Positions 54,193-62,516 of a stretch of 64,000 bases of DNA are shown here, in pieces. The translations under genes were made by a program, and so were the position numbers. The number at the start of each line of letters is the position of its first letter. Within the stretch, counting starts at the first letter, position 1. This stretch comes from Dokdonia pacifica (GTDB taxonomy: Bacteria > Bacteroidota > Bacteroidia > Flavobacteriales > Flavobacteriaceae). The DNA lies in contig NZ_FZNY01000009.1 of NCBI RefSeq assembly GCF_900188275.1, positions 117,934 to 181,933 on the forward strand. Reading direction: 5' to 3'. Under the pieces are notes generated by a model. It worked only from the letters and a program-made list of their open reading frames with translations, made no database searches and was not told the DNA's origin.

Positions 54193-55533
54193 ATGCAGAT
54201 TCTTTTGCTCAAAAATACCTTTTTTTTAACGCTCTTTATGTTATTTTCTTGTGGAAATACACAAAGTTCGAAGTCAGAGATACGAAATACGAATACCAAA
54301 GACACTTCTTCTACCTCTAAAGAAGCTAATTACGCTTTCGCGAAAGCGGACTCAACCGTAAAAAACTCAAACTACGAAATACGAAATACAAACGGAACGC
54401 ACTCTCAAGAGCAAGCCATTGTTGTGGGAGCTAATAGAATTTCGGAATATCTCCCGTTACTACAGCATAAAAAAGTAGGTGTGGTCACTAATCAAAGTGG
54501 TCTGATCTTTAAAACACCAAAACACCACAAAGAACAAAGTACACATCTCGTAGATTCGTTACTACAACTCGGTGTTGAAATTAAACGTGTATATTCTCCC
54601 GAGCATGGTTTTAGAGGTACTGCAGATGCTGGTGAAAGCGTAGCAGATGGGAAAGACCCTAAAACGGGATTGCCTATCATTTCGTTGCACGGAAAAAACA
54701 AAAAACCTACACAAGAACAGCTTCAAGGCATCGATGTATTACTATTTGATATTCAAGATGTAGGGGTTCGGTTTTATACGTATATTTCTACATTAACGTA
54801 TGTAATGGAAGCGTCGGCAGAAAAGGGAATTCCTGTAATTATCTTAGACAGACCTAATCCTAATGCACATTATATAGACGGACCAACGCTAGAACCTGAG
54901 CATAGTAGCTTTTTAGGTATGCACCCTATTCCATTGGTATATGGAATGACTATTGGAGAATATGCAAAAATGGTAAATGGAGAGCGATGGCTTAAAGATG
55001 GAATACAATGCGAGATTACTGTCATTCCTTTAGAGAATTGGAATTATAATACCCCCTATTCATTACCTACACGACCTTCGCCTAATTTACCAAATGATCA
55101 AAGTATAAACCTTTATCCAAGTCTTGGCTTTTTTGAGGGAACTACCATTAATGCAGGTCGTGGTACAGAAATGCAATTTCAAATATTTGGTTCTCCAAAA
55201 TTCCCTACCGAGTATTTCCCATTTGAATATACCCCACAACCTAATTTTGGTGCTAGTAATCCTAAAGAAAAAGGGAATGTGTGCAACGGTCTGGATTTAC
55301 GAGATCAGGAATACCTGTCACGTGTAAATTTAGAATGGCTAGTTGAAGCCTACACAGCACACAGTGATAAAGAGAACTTCTTTAAAACAGCAAGTTTTAC
55401 ATTACATGCAGGCAACGAAAAACTGCAAGCACAAATTATGAAAGGCTATACCTTTAAGGAAATTAAAAAAGGATGGTATGCCGATTTAGATCGTTTTAAA
55501 GAAACTCGAAAAAAATACCTTATCTATCAATAA
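54193..55533 (+). CDS. namZ: NamZ-like exo-beta-N-acetylmuramidase (DUF1343) lipoprotein
   Basis: This 446-residue protein starts at ATG 54193, which gives a lipoprotein signal with lipobox LFSC (Cys20). After a low-complexity linker (about 21-75) the DUF1343 domain follows: GVVTNQSG, YSPEHGFRGTADAGE, GLPIISLHG, DVLLFDIQDVGVRFYTYISTL, LDRPNP, GRGTEMQF. The family was shown to release N-acetylmuramic acid from muropeptide ends, so peptidoglycan recycling is the likely role. The dispersed palindrome (54331-54350) is translated as YAFAKA inside the linker. The repeated SEIRNTN and NYEIRNTN flank it. It begins one base from the divergent permease start and is followed 18 bp later by a TPR gene. 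Confidence 0.9.
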   Translation: MQILLLKNTFFLTLFMLFSCGNTQSSKSEIRNTNTKDTSSTSKEANYAFAKADSTVKNSNYEIRNTNGTHSQEQAIVVGANRISEYLPLLQHKKVGVVTNQSGLIFKTPKHHKEQSTHLVDSLLQLGVEIKRVYSPEHGFRGTADAGESVADGKDPKTGLPIISLHGKNKKPTQEQLQGIDVLLFDIQDVGVRFYTYISTLTYVMEASAEKGIPVIILDRPNPNAHYIDGPTLEPEHSSFLGMHPIPLVYGMTIGEYAKMVNGERWLKDGIQCEITVIPLENWNYNTPYSLPTRPSPNLPNDQSINLYPSLGFFEGTTINAGRGTEMQFQIFGSPKFPTEYFPFEYTPQPNFGASNPKEKGNVCNGLDLRDQEYLSRVNLEWLVEAYTAHSDKENFFKTASFTLHAGNEKLQAQIMKGYTFKEIKKGWYADLDRFKETRKKYLIYQ

Positions 55534-55550
55534 TACGTAGACACTCATTT

Positions 55551-56576
55551 ATGAAAAAATATATACCTATTGCTCTTCTCTTACTTTTTTCTATCTCAAG
55601 TTTTGCGCAAGATGAAGAAATAGCGATAGAAGCCATTATCGCTCAAGGTTATGAATCATACTTAGAAGGAGATTTTGAAACTTCTGTAAAAGTATATTTG
55701 AAAGCACTTGAATTAAATCCTACGTCGGCACTTGCCAATAACCAAATCGCATTGAGCTATTTTAAATTGGGAGATTATGACAATGCTATTTTGTATAGTG
55801 ATAAAGTCATACAAGATAATACAGATCAAAAATATGTGCTTTCTGCATACATAACTAAGGGTTCATGTCTAGATATTATAGGAGAAACAGATGCTTCTAT
55901 CGATTTGTTTAAAGAAGGGATTGAAAAATTTCCAGAAGACAATTACCTACATTATAATCTTGCTATTAATTATTTTAAAATCAATGATGCTGCCAATGCA
56001 GAGCATCATGCATTACAAAGTGCAACATTAGATCCGGGACATCATACCTCACATTTATTACTTGCACATATCAATAACCAGCAAGAAGAAAAAGTACCTA
56101 CCCTTCTAGCATCTTATTATTTTTTATTGGCAGAGCCACATACAAAAAAGTCGGTTGAAGCGTTAGATATGGTATATACTAATTTTAGTAAGGGAGTTAC
56201 GGAAGAAGAGACAAAAGAAGGAGCCCCTAAAAATATAAATATTACGTTGCAACCTAGTTCTGAATTTGGATCTGCCGAGCTAATGCTTTCTTTATTACAA
56301 GCATCTAAAAGTTTAGAAAAAAACAAGGACAAATCTGAAGATGAATTGTTTACAGAAAACACCACATCGTTTTTTACAATACTAGGAGAAACAAACAAAG
56401 AGACAGAAGGTTTATGGAACGGGTTTTATATTCCATTCTTTTATAAATTAGCGCAGAGCGAGCATATGGAAACCTTTTGTCATTACATCCAGCAGAGTAA
56501 GAATGAAAATTCTATTGCGTGGCTTAAAGAAAACGAACAAAAAATAAACGCTATGTTTACATGGCTTAATAGTTGA
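55551..56576 (+). CDS. Secreted TPR protein
   Basis: This 341-residue protein has a signal peptide (MKKYIPIALLLLFSISSFAQ). Three or four TPR units (about 28-170) include YESYLEGDFETSVKVYLKALELNP, ALSYFKLGDYDNAILYSDKV and NLAINYFKINDAANAEHHAL. The remaining part is helical without a recognised domain. It starts 17 bp after the NamZ stop and is probably cotranscribed. It is periplasmic, and TPR proteins usually act as scaffolds. No specific partner is visible. Confidence 0.8.
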   Translation: MKKYIPIALLLLFSISSFAQDEEIAIEAIIAQGYESYLEGDFETSVKVYLKALELNPTSALANNQIALSYFKLGDYDNAILYSDKVIQDNTDQKYVLSAYITKGSCLDIIGETDASIDLFKEGIEKFPEDNYLHYNLAINYFKINDAANAEHHALQSATLDPGHHTSHLLLAHINNQQEEKVPTLLASYYFLLAEPHTKKSVEALDMVYTNFSKGVTEEETKEGAPKNINITLQPSSEFGSAELMLSLLQASKSLEKNKDKSEDELFTENTTSFFTILGETNKETEGLWNGFYIPFFYKLAQSEHMETFCHYIQQSKNENSIAWLKENEQKINAMFTWLNS

Positions 56577-56629
56577 TACAAAATACAGGGGATTACTGCT
56601 ATGAAAATCCCTATACATATTAAAAAATT

Positions 56630-58057
56630 ATGCATATGAAAATGAAAAAGATTAAATTTTTACTACTCGGTCTTCTTGTATCCTTATCTATGGTAAATTG
56701 TTCTGATGATCTAGATGATGTGATCAGACCTGCGAGTAATCTAGAGATTTCAGAATTTATTTATAGAGGTCTTAACTTCTGGTCATTATATAAAGCAGAT
56801 GTACCTGACTTGGCGAATGATCGTTTTGAAAGTGACGCAGAACGCGCTGCTTTTTTAGAACAATTTGAGTCGCCAGAAGCTACTTTTGATGGCCTACTCT
56901 CTCCTAATGATCGCTTTAGTATTATTAGAGATGATTATATCGAATTAGAAAATGCCCTTAGTGGTATACGTCGTTCTACAGGAATGCGTTTTGCGTTGTT
57001 TAATGATCCTTCTGGAAATGGTAATGTTTTTGGTCTTGTTCGTTTTGTTATCAATAATAGTCCTGCACAAGATGCAGGTGTACAACGAGGTATGATTTTT
57101 ACAGGAATAGATGGGGTACAACTTACTAGCAACTCTGACTTAGGAGCTATTTTTGCCCAAGATGCTTATACGATCAACCTAGCTGACTATGACGCCAATA
57201 CAGAAGTGTTTACGTTAAATGGTACTGATATCACACTCAATCAAGTAGAACTTACGATCAATCCTGTACATACAGCCAGAACACTTTCTATAGATGGAGA
57301 ACAAATAGGATATTTACATTATACAGGTTTCACCAATGAGTTTGATGATCAGCTCAATAATGCTTTTGCACAATTTCAAGCAGATGGTATTACAGACCTT
57401 ATCTTAGATTTACGATATAATGGTGGTGGCTCTATAGAAACGGCAAATGATTTAAGCACGATGATTACAGGACAGTTTAATGGCGAATTATTTATTAGAC
57501 AAACCTATAATGAAGACCGTAATCCTGATAACCAATTTGATCGCTTGTTTAATTCCAATATTGGGAATGGAAATAGTGGCGCTGCTATCAACAGTCTTAA
57601 TTTAACCAGAGTGTATGTAATTACTACAGGAAGTACTGCTTCTGCAAGTGAGCTTATTCTAAGTGGTCTTGATCCTTACATTGAAGTGATTCAAGTAGGA
57701 ACAACTACTTCTGGAAAATTTGAAGGGTCTTTTTTATTATATGATTCTCCTAATTTTAGAAGAACAGATGATATCAATCCTAATCACCGCTATGTGATGT
57801 TACCATTGGTATTGCGCTCTGTAAATGCAAATGGTCTCACCGATTATTTTGACGGTTTTACACCAGATATTCAAATTGCAGAAGACTTTTCTAACTTGGG
57901 GCAATTAGGTGTACAAGGAGAACCTTTACTAGATGCTGTTATTGATGAAATCTTATTAGGGAGAAGACCATCTACCGATGTAGAAACACGTGAATTACCC
58001 GCAGTATTCTATAGTGATCAAAATGATATTTTATACCAACGTATGATGAATGAGTAG
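56630..58057 (+). CDS. S41-family peptidase lipoprotein (C-terminal processing type)
   Basis: This 475-residue protein has a lipoprotein signal ending VNC (Cys24). A PDZ-like segment (about 135-180; SPAQDAGVQRGMIFTGIDG) precedes the S41 protease fold: YLHYTGF, LILDLRYNGGGSIETANDL, and the catalytic Ser in VITTGSTASASELILS with the Lys in TTTSGKFEGS. The family cuts proteins near their C-termini in the periplasm. Three ATGs lie within the first 15 bases (56630, 56636, 56642), and any of them gives a functional signal. It follows the TPR gene by 53 bp. Confidence 0.88.
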   Translation: MHMKMKKIKFLLLGLLVSLSMVNCSDDLDDVIRPASNLEISEFIYRGLNFWSLYKADVPDLANDRFESDAERAAFLEQFESPEATFDGLLSPNDRFSIIRDDYIELENALSGIRRSTGMRFALFNDPSGNGNVFGLVRFVINNSPAQDAGVQRGMIFTGIDGVQLTSNSDLGAIFAQDAYTINLADYDANTEVFTLNGTDITLNQVELTINPVHTARTLSIDGEQIGYLHYTGFTNEFDDQLNNAFAQFQADGITDLILDLRYNGGGSIETANDLSTMITGQFNGELFIRQTYNEDRNPDNQFDRLFNSNIGNGNSGAAINSLNLTRVYVITTGSTASASELILSGLDPYIEVIQVGTTTSGKFEGSFLLYDSPNFRRTDDINPNHRYVMLPLVLRSVNANGLTDYFDGFTPDIQIAEDFSNLGQLGVQGEPLLDAVIDEILLGRRPSTDVETRELPAVFYSDQNDILYQRMMNE

Positions 58058-58060
58058 GTA

Positions 58061-58145
58061 TACGCTCCTGCCTGCCGGCAGGCAGGTTCGCGAAATCGAG
58101 CTAGCGAGATTCACGACCATTGGGAGAGCGAAGCGTTAAAGCGTA
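58061..58145. repeat. Family 1 repeat copy f, interrupted by a 20-bp palindrome
   Basis: It starts TACGCT, then carries CCTGCCTGCCGGCAGGCAGG (58067-58086) where the other copies have TTCG. It then resumes with TCGCGAAATCGAGC and ends GCGTTAAAGCGTA. It looks like one repeat nested in another. Confidence 0.85.
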
Positions 58146-58155
58146 TAAAAAAACA

Positions 58156-58190
58156 AAACCCCAAGATACTTTCTTGGGGTTTCTTATGTA
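58156..58190 (+). terminator. Terminator after the S41 peptidase gene
   Basis: An 11-bp stem AAACCCCAAGA/TCTTGGGGTTT. The T-rich and A-rich flanks would let it work on both strands, also ending the minus-strand gene at 58205. Confidence 0.8.
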
Positions 58191-58204
58191 TAATAGTGTA
58201 GTTT

Positions 58205-58600
58205 TTATTCTTCAATATCACAAGAAGCTTCTCCAGGAACTTTGTTTACAGCAATCCCTTTTTGACCTTTAATAGGTGCGATTGCTTGTATTGCATTTCC
58301 TGGTCCAATAGTACACGGTTTAAGTACTACATTTACAGTAACGTCTCCCTCCATATCTTGAGGACTCACATCAAGGACATGAAAAGCCGTACGTTCTTGT
58401 TTTGCGTTAGTATCATAATAGTTCATAACAAGACCAAATGTATTTGCGTTACTCCCATCATTATTCCAAGTCCAAGGATTTGCGCTTACATCAAACCAAA
58501 ATTTAGTTCCCGTTGGATCTGTCATGTTTCCGATTACAACGTTTTCTACTCCTGATAAACCTTCTGATTTTACAATAAATGTAATTGAATTTGCTGCCAT
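58205..58600 (-). CDS. Small protein of unknown function
   Basis: This 131-residue protein has no signal peptide (starts MAANSITFIVKSEG). It is beta-rich with Trp-containing FWFDVSANPWTW and a C-terminal part with two cysteines (Cys96, Cys128) before an acidic end. I do not recognise a family. The start at 58600 follows a short AT-rich leader. It stands alone between a terminator and a 340-bp gap. A soluble or inclusion-type structural protein is possible, but nothing in the sequence shows this. Confidence 0.65.
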   Translation of the reverse strand: MAANSITFIVKSEGLSGVENVVIGNMTDPTGTKFWFDVSANPWTWNNDGSNANTFGLVMNYYDTNAKQERTAFHVLDVSPQDMEGDVTVNVVLKPCTIGPGNAIQAIAPIKGQKGIAVNKVPGEASCDIEE

Positions 58601-58885
58601 TTTTACTTTTTTTAAATAGTTAATAATTTGGGGATATTCACATAGTAAAGCCTATAGTACATAAACAGATGCATCATGTTATTATACTTAAAGCCAATTT
58701 CTTACATCACAAATATCAAATACTCAATCAGGTATTTAAACCGTATAAATACCTACTTTTAAAAGACGCTAAAACTACTTAAAACTGGTATGGGTAAACA
58801 GTAATGAATACCTTGAGGAAAACTCACAAATGGAAACTAGAATAAACTAAACAGTACGTTTATAGTCATCTATATTGAAACAACT
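58601..58885. other. Non-coding gap
   Basis: No ORF, repeat or hairpin of note is seen. It should hold the promoter of the minus-strand gene at 58600, but I could not place clear boxes. Confidence 0.5.
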
Positions 58886-58925
58886 AAAAAAGCGAGTATC
58901 TCTTTTAGAAATACTCGCTTTTTTA
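58886..58925 (-). terminator. Terminator of the BtuG-like gene
   Basis: The stem GCGAGTAT/ATACTCGC is extended by A and T runs on both sides, so it could work in both directions. Confidence 0.85.
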
Positions 58926-58940
58926 TATCATAAATGCATA

Positions 58941-60020
58941 CTATGGATTTACATAGACATTATTAGGAATCACCCCAACATTTAGTGTAGTTGTTAAGGT
59001 ATTGTTTTGTAAACTATATACTTGTAACGTTCCATTATTCACTCCATTTCCTATAGCTGTTCCTATTAGAGTAACACCATCATTTATAAGGGCTATATTA
59101 GAAAAATCGACTCCAGAAATGATGGATGTATTTGGAATTTGAAAATTAGACACCGATGATTTGAACACAGCTCCATCCATATAGTAATAGAGATCTTCTC
59201 CAGAAATATTCAAATAATCAGGATGATCTTGTGCTCCAAAAGGAATTGTAGTTACTATTTGATTATTGGCTGTATTTATGATAGAAATCGAACCTGCTGT
59301 TTCATTGCCCGTTGAGGCTAAGTTTCCACCTCCTAATATCCATAAGTTGCCATTACCATCTAATTGCAATGAATTTGGCACATCTCCTACTATAAGGGTA
59401 CTTGCAACAGCATCTAGATCTGGATCTATGATTGTTACCGTACTAATGCTCTGATTTATTACATAAACATTAAAACGATCAAAAACCATTTCTCCAGGGC
59501 CTTCGCCTACAGCTATTGTACTTATCACTTCATTTGTAGTAAGATTGATAACTGCTACAAAATCATCGTCTGTTACAGTAGGATCTCCCCAGTTTGAGAC
59601 ATATCCCTTTCCGTTTGCTTCTAAAAAATAACGTGGGTTTTCAAGTCCTGTTTCTATACGGGCTACTTCTTCAAAAGTAAATCTATTGACCACGATAATT
59701 CGGTTACTTTCACTGGCAATGATATAGGCAAAGTTTCCAAAAAAACCAATAGATTGCACAGTCATTCCTACCGTATCTCCATTAACATCTTGATATATAT
59801 CAGAGGTAACTGATGTAAGGTCAGCATTTACAAAATCAACACTTCCAGATCCATTAGAAACGCCTTGGTTTGTAACCAAAAATCCATTTTCAAATGGAAG
59901 GGTCACTTCTCCTGGATCTGGGTCTGGATCTTCTGCTACTGTAGCAACATCATCATCACTACAGGAATATAAAAACAATGTTCCTGCAAATGCAATCAAT
60001 AAAAGTTTGTAGAATTTCAT
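58941..60020 (-). CDS. BtuG-like beta-propeller surface lipoprotein (YncE/DUF5074 type)
   Basis: This 359-residue protein has the lipobox LYSC (Cys20) followed by an acidic SDDDVATVAEDPDPDP linker, the type of signal that exports lipoproteins to the cell surface in Bacteroidota. The rest is a seven-bladed YncE-like propeller with repeats such as IIVVNRFTFEEVARIETG, VAVINLTTNEVISTIAVG and VTIIDPDLDAVASTLIVG. Bacteroides BtuG proteins with this build capture vitamin B12 for the BtuB receptor. Here it is divergent from a binding-protein/permease/ATPase operon, which supports a corrinoid or chelate uptake role. No BtuB is in the window. Confidence 0.8.
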   Translation of the reverse strand: MKFYKLLLIAFAGTLFLYSCSDDDVATVAEDPDPDPGEVTLPFENGFLVTNQGVSNGSGSVDFVNADLTSVTSDIYQDVNGDTVGMTVQSIGFFGNFAYIIASESNRIIVVNRFTFEEVARIETGLENPRYFLEANGKGYVSNWGDPTVTDDDFVAVINLTTNEVISTIAVGEGPGEMVFDRFNVYVINQSISTVTIIDPDLDAVASTLIVGDVPNSLQLDGNGNLWILGGGNLASTGNETAGSISIINTANNQIVTTIPFGAQDHPDYLNISGEDLYYYMDGAVFKSSVSNFQIPNTSIISGVDFSNIALINDGVTLIGTAIGNGVNNGTLQVYSLQNNTLTTTLNVGVIPNNVYVNP

Positions 60021-60247
60021 AGGTAGTTTTAATTTAAATACTATTCATAAATGATACGTTCTATAGCGTCACTATGGATGTGTATTATTTATATTTTTTT
60101 GTAGTTTATGTGTAATTGTATTAGTTACTAAACGCTTACAAATGATCAAAAGTATGTCTATGATCTTCTCATCATTAGAAATGTTTTTTCGCGAAAGCGC
60201 TATAAAAGAACAACTCTTTTTAATACATATGTCCGAATTTACATTCC

Positions 60248-60278
60248 AAAACATACTTTTGTGACAAAGGTATGTTTT
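60248..60278. promoter_or_regulatory. Inverted repeat over a promoter-like TAnnTTTG box
   Basis: Arms of 14 bp (AAAACATACTTTTG and CAAAGGTATGTTTT, one mismatch) around TGA contain TACTTTTG at 60254-60261, which matches the Bacteroidota -7 box. A second such box is at 60293-60300. The start codon is at 60305. It is a likely repressor operator or leader hairpin. No B12-riboswitch signature is seen in this gap. Confidence 0.5.
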
Positions 60279-60304
60279 TGTCTTTTTAATCTTACTTTTG
60301 AGAA

Positions 60305-61498
60305 ATGAAACTACGCCATCTACAGTATACTATTTTAGTTGTTATTTCCTGCTGCGTTTTAAGTTGTAAAAAGGAAATAAAAGAGCATATTCCTGTAACT
60401 AAGAATGAGCATAAGGTTGCTATAAAACATGCAGTCGGTTTTTCTATCACTGAGTTTCCAGATTATACCTTACTAAAAGTCACAGGTGCATTTCCAGAAT
60501 CAGAAGATGTATATCGATATGCTTTGGTAAAAGAGGGGACTTCCTTAACGACTAGCAGTGCTGAAAACACTGAATCATTAGCAAATCTATTAGAATCAAA
60601 AAAAATAAATGCCATTGTAAAAGTACCTTTACAATCTGTAGTTGTAACATCTACTACGCATATCCCTTCTCTAGAAATGTTAGGGGTGGATCATACACTA
60701 AGTGGATTTCCGCATCTGGATTATATCTCTAGTGAGCAAACCCGTACGCGTATTGATGCAGGAGAAATCAAAGAATTAGGACAAAATGAAGCGATGAATA
60801 CCGAAGTGGCTATTGACCTAAATCCTGATGCCGTAATTGGATTTGGCGTAGATGGACAAAACAAATCATTAAACTCATTAGAAAGAGCTGGAATTCCTGT
60901 ATTATACAATGGAGACTGGGTAGAAAAAAGTCCGCTTGGAAAAGCAGAATGGATTAAATTTTTTGGAGCGCTATATGGAAAAACAAAAGAAGCAGATAGT
61001 ATTTTCTCTACAATAGAAACTGCGTATCTAGACACTAAAAAATTGGCTCAGAATGTAACCAATCGTCCTACTGTATTGAGTGGTGCGATGTATAAAGACA
61101 TATGGTATTTACCTCATGGAGAAAGTTGGCCAGCACAACTTATTAAAGATGCAGGTGCAGATTATTTATGGAAAGACACAAAAGGAACAGGTAGTATTGC
61201 ATTAAATATAGAATCTGTACTTGAAAAAGGGCAAGATGCACACTATTGGATTGCTCCTGGGCAGTTTAATAGTTATAGTAAACTTGCAGAAGCCAATAAA
61301 GTATATGCACAGTTTGATGCTTTTAAAAACAAGAAGACCTATACGTTCACTTCTAAAAAAGGAGCTACGGGAGGCTTATTATATTATGAGCTAGCTCCTA
61401 ACCGACCAGATATTGTCTTAAAAGATTTGGTCTATTACTTACATCCTGAATTATTACCCGATTACCAACCTTATTTCTATACGCCATTTGAAGACTAA
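60305..61498 (+). CDS. ABC transporter substrate-binding lipoprotein (BtuF/FhuD-like)
   Basis: This 397-residue protein has a lipobox near VLSC (Cys21). The TroA/BtuF-type fold shows in YALVKEG, LESKKINAIVKVPLQSVVVTSTTHIPSLEMLG, LNPDAVIGFG, GIPVLYNGDW and GAMYKDIWYLPHGESWPAQLIKDAGADYLW. The ligand class, corrinoid, siderophore or haem, cannot be read from the sequence alone. It overlaps the permease gene by 11 bp, and the three genes form one operon. It should deliver substrate to the permease on the periplasmic side. Confidence 0.87.
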   Translation: MKLRHLQYTILVVISCCVLSCKKEIKEHIPVTKNEHKVAIKHAVGFSITEFPDYTLLKVTGAFPESEDVYRYALVKEGTSLTTSSAENTESLANLLESKKINAIVKVPLQSVVVTSTTHIPSLEMLGVDHTLSGFPHLDYISSEQTRTRIDAGEIKELGQNEAMNTEVAIDLNPDAVIGFGVDGQNKSLNSLERAGIPVLYNGDWVEKSPLGKAEWIKFFGALYGKTKEADSIFSTIETAYLDTKKLAQNVTNRPTVLSGAMYKDIWYLPHGESWPAQLIKDAGADYLWKDTKGTGSIALNIESVLEKGQDAHYWIAPGQFNSYSKLAEANKVYAQFDAFKNKKTYTFTSKKGATGGLLYYELAPNRPDIVLKDLVYYLHPELLPDYQPYFYTPFED

Positions 61499-62516
61499 TC
61501 GCTCATATACCATTCCGATTATAGTCTTAACTATAGGGCTTATGTGTTGCTTTTTTGTCAACATAAGTTTAGGCTCTGTTGCGATTCCTTTTTCAGATGT
61601 GTTTTCAAGTTTAGTAGGCGGCGAAGTAACGAAACCCTCTTGGGAGTTTATTATTCAAGAATATAGGCTTCCTAAAGCCATTATGGCTATGATGACAGGG
61701 AGTGGTCTCGCTATTGCTGGGCTTTTAATGCAAACGCTATTTCGTAATCCACTGGCAGGACCGTTTGTACTAGGAATTAGTAGTGGTGCTAGTTTGGGGG
61801 TGGCTTTATTTATTTTAGGCGGTACAGCATTAGGAATTTCTAGCACTCTTGCTTTTGGGAAATGGGGGCTTATTCTAGCTGCGGCTACAGGAAGTTTCTT
61901 GGTATTTCTGATGGTATTAGGGGTTGCCTCTAGGGTACGCGATACGATGGCATTACTCATTATCGGACTCATGGTAGGAAGTTTGACCTCTGCTGTGGTA
62001 AGTGTACTCTCCTATTTTAGTAAAGCCGAAGAGTTACAACAATATATCTTTTGGTCGTTTGGGAGTTTAGGCGATGTTTCTTGGCAAAGTATTCAAATCC
62101 TCTTATACTGTTTTATTGCAGGTCTGATCTTGACTATTGCAAGTATCAAACCGTTAAATGCTTTATTATTAGGTGACACCTATGCAAAGACCTTAGGTGT
62201 AAAACATACAAAAAGCAGAATCATCATTATCATTGCTACGAGTATTTTGGCGGGTAGTATCACCGCTTTTGCTGGTCCTATTGCTTTTATTGGTCTTGCA
62301 GTACCACATTTGATACGTCAAATGATTTCTACATCAAATCATCGTATTTTGATCCCTGCCGTACTTTTAGGTGGTGCTATTCTTATGCTTATTTGTGATA
62401 CTATTGCACAAGTGCCAACGAGCGAGTATACGCTTCCAATTAATGCAGTGACTGCCTTGGTAGGTGCTCCTGTTGTCATATGGTTATTAGTCCGTAAAAA
62501 GAAATTACTATTCTAA
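61488..62516 (+). CDS. FecCD/BtuC family ABC permease
   Basis: This 342-residue protein has about 10 membrane helices. Family motifs include EYRLPKAIMAMMTGSGLAIAGLLMQTLFRNPLAGPFVLGISSGA, FWSFGSLGDVSW, FAGPIAFIGLAVPHLIR and PINAVTALVGAPVVIWLL. The TTG at 61488 is the first usable start and overlaps the binding-protein gene. It forms the channel for an iron-chelate or corrinoid importer. The stop shares one base with the ATPase start. Confidence 0.9.
   Translation: MKTNRSYTIPIIVLTIGLMCCFFVNISLGSVAIPFSDVFSSLVGGEVTKPSWEFIIQEYRLPKAIMAMMTGSGLAIAGLLMQTLFRNPLAGPFVLGISSGASLGVALFILGGTALGISSTLAFGKWGLILAAATGSFLVFLMVLGVASRVRDTMALLIIGLMVGSLTSAVVSVLSYFSKAEELQQYIFWSFGSLGDVSWQSIQILLYCFIAGLILTIASIKPLNALLLGDTYAKTLGVKHTKSRIIIIIATSILAGSITAFAGPIAFIGLAVPHLIRQMISTSNHRILIPAVLLGGAILMLICDTIAQVPTSEYTLPINAVTALVGAPVVIWLLVRKKKLLF

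Noticed and set aside
54270..54400. GAAATACGA repeats in the NamZ linker considered as a reversed CGTA element
   Set aside because: They are in coding sequence, lack the four-site spacing and reflect the repeated EIRNTN peptide.
60021..60304. Cobalamin riboswitch before the uptake operon
   Set aside because: I saw no B12-box-like sequence or GC-rich multi-stem structure. The gap is AT-rich apart from the inverted repeat.
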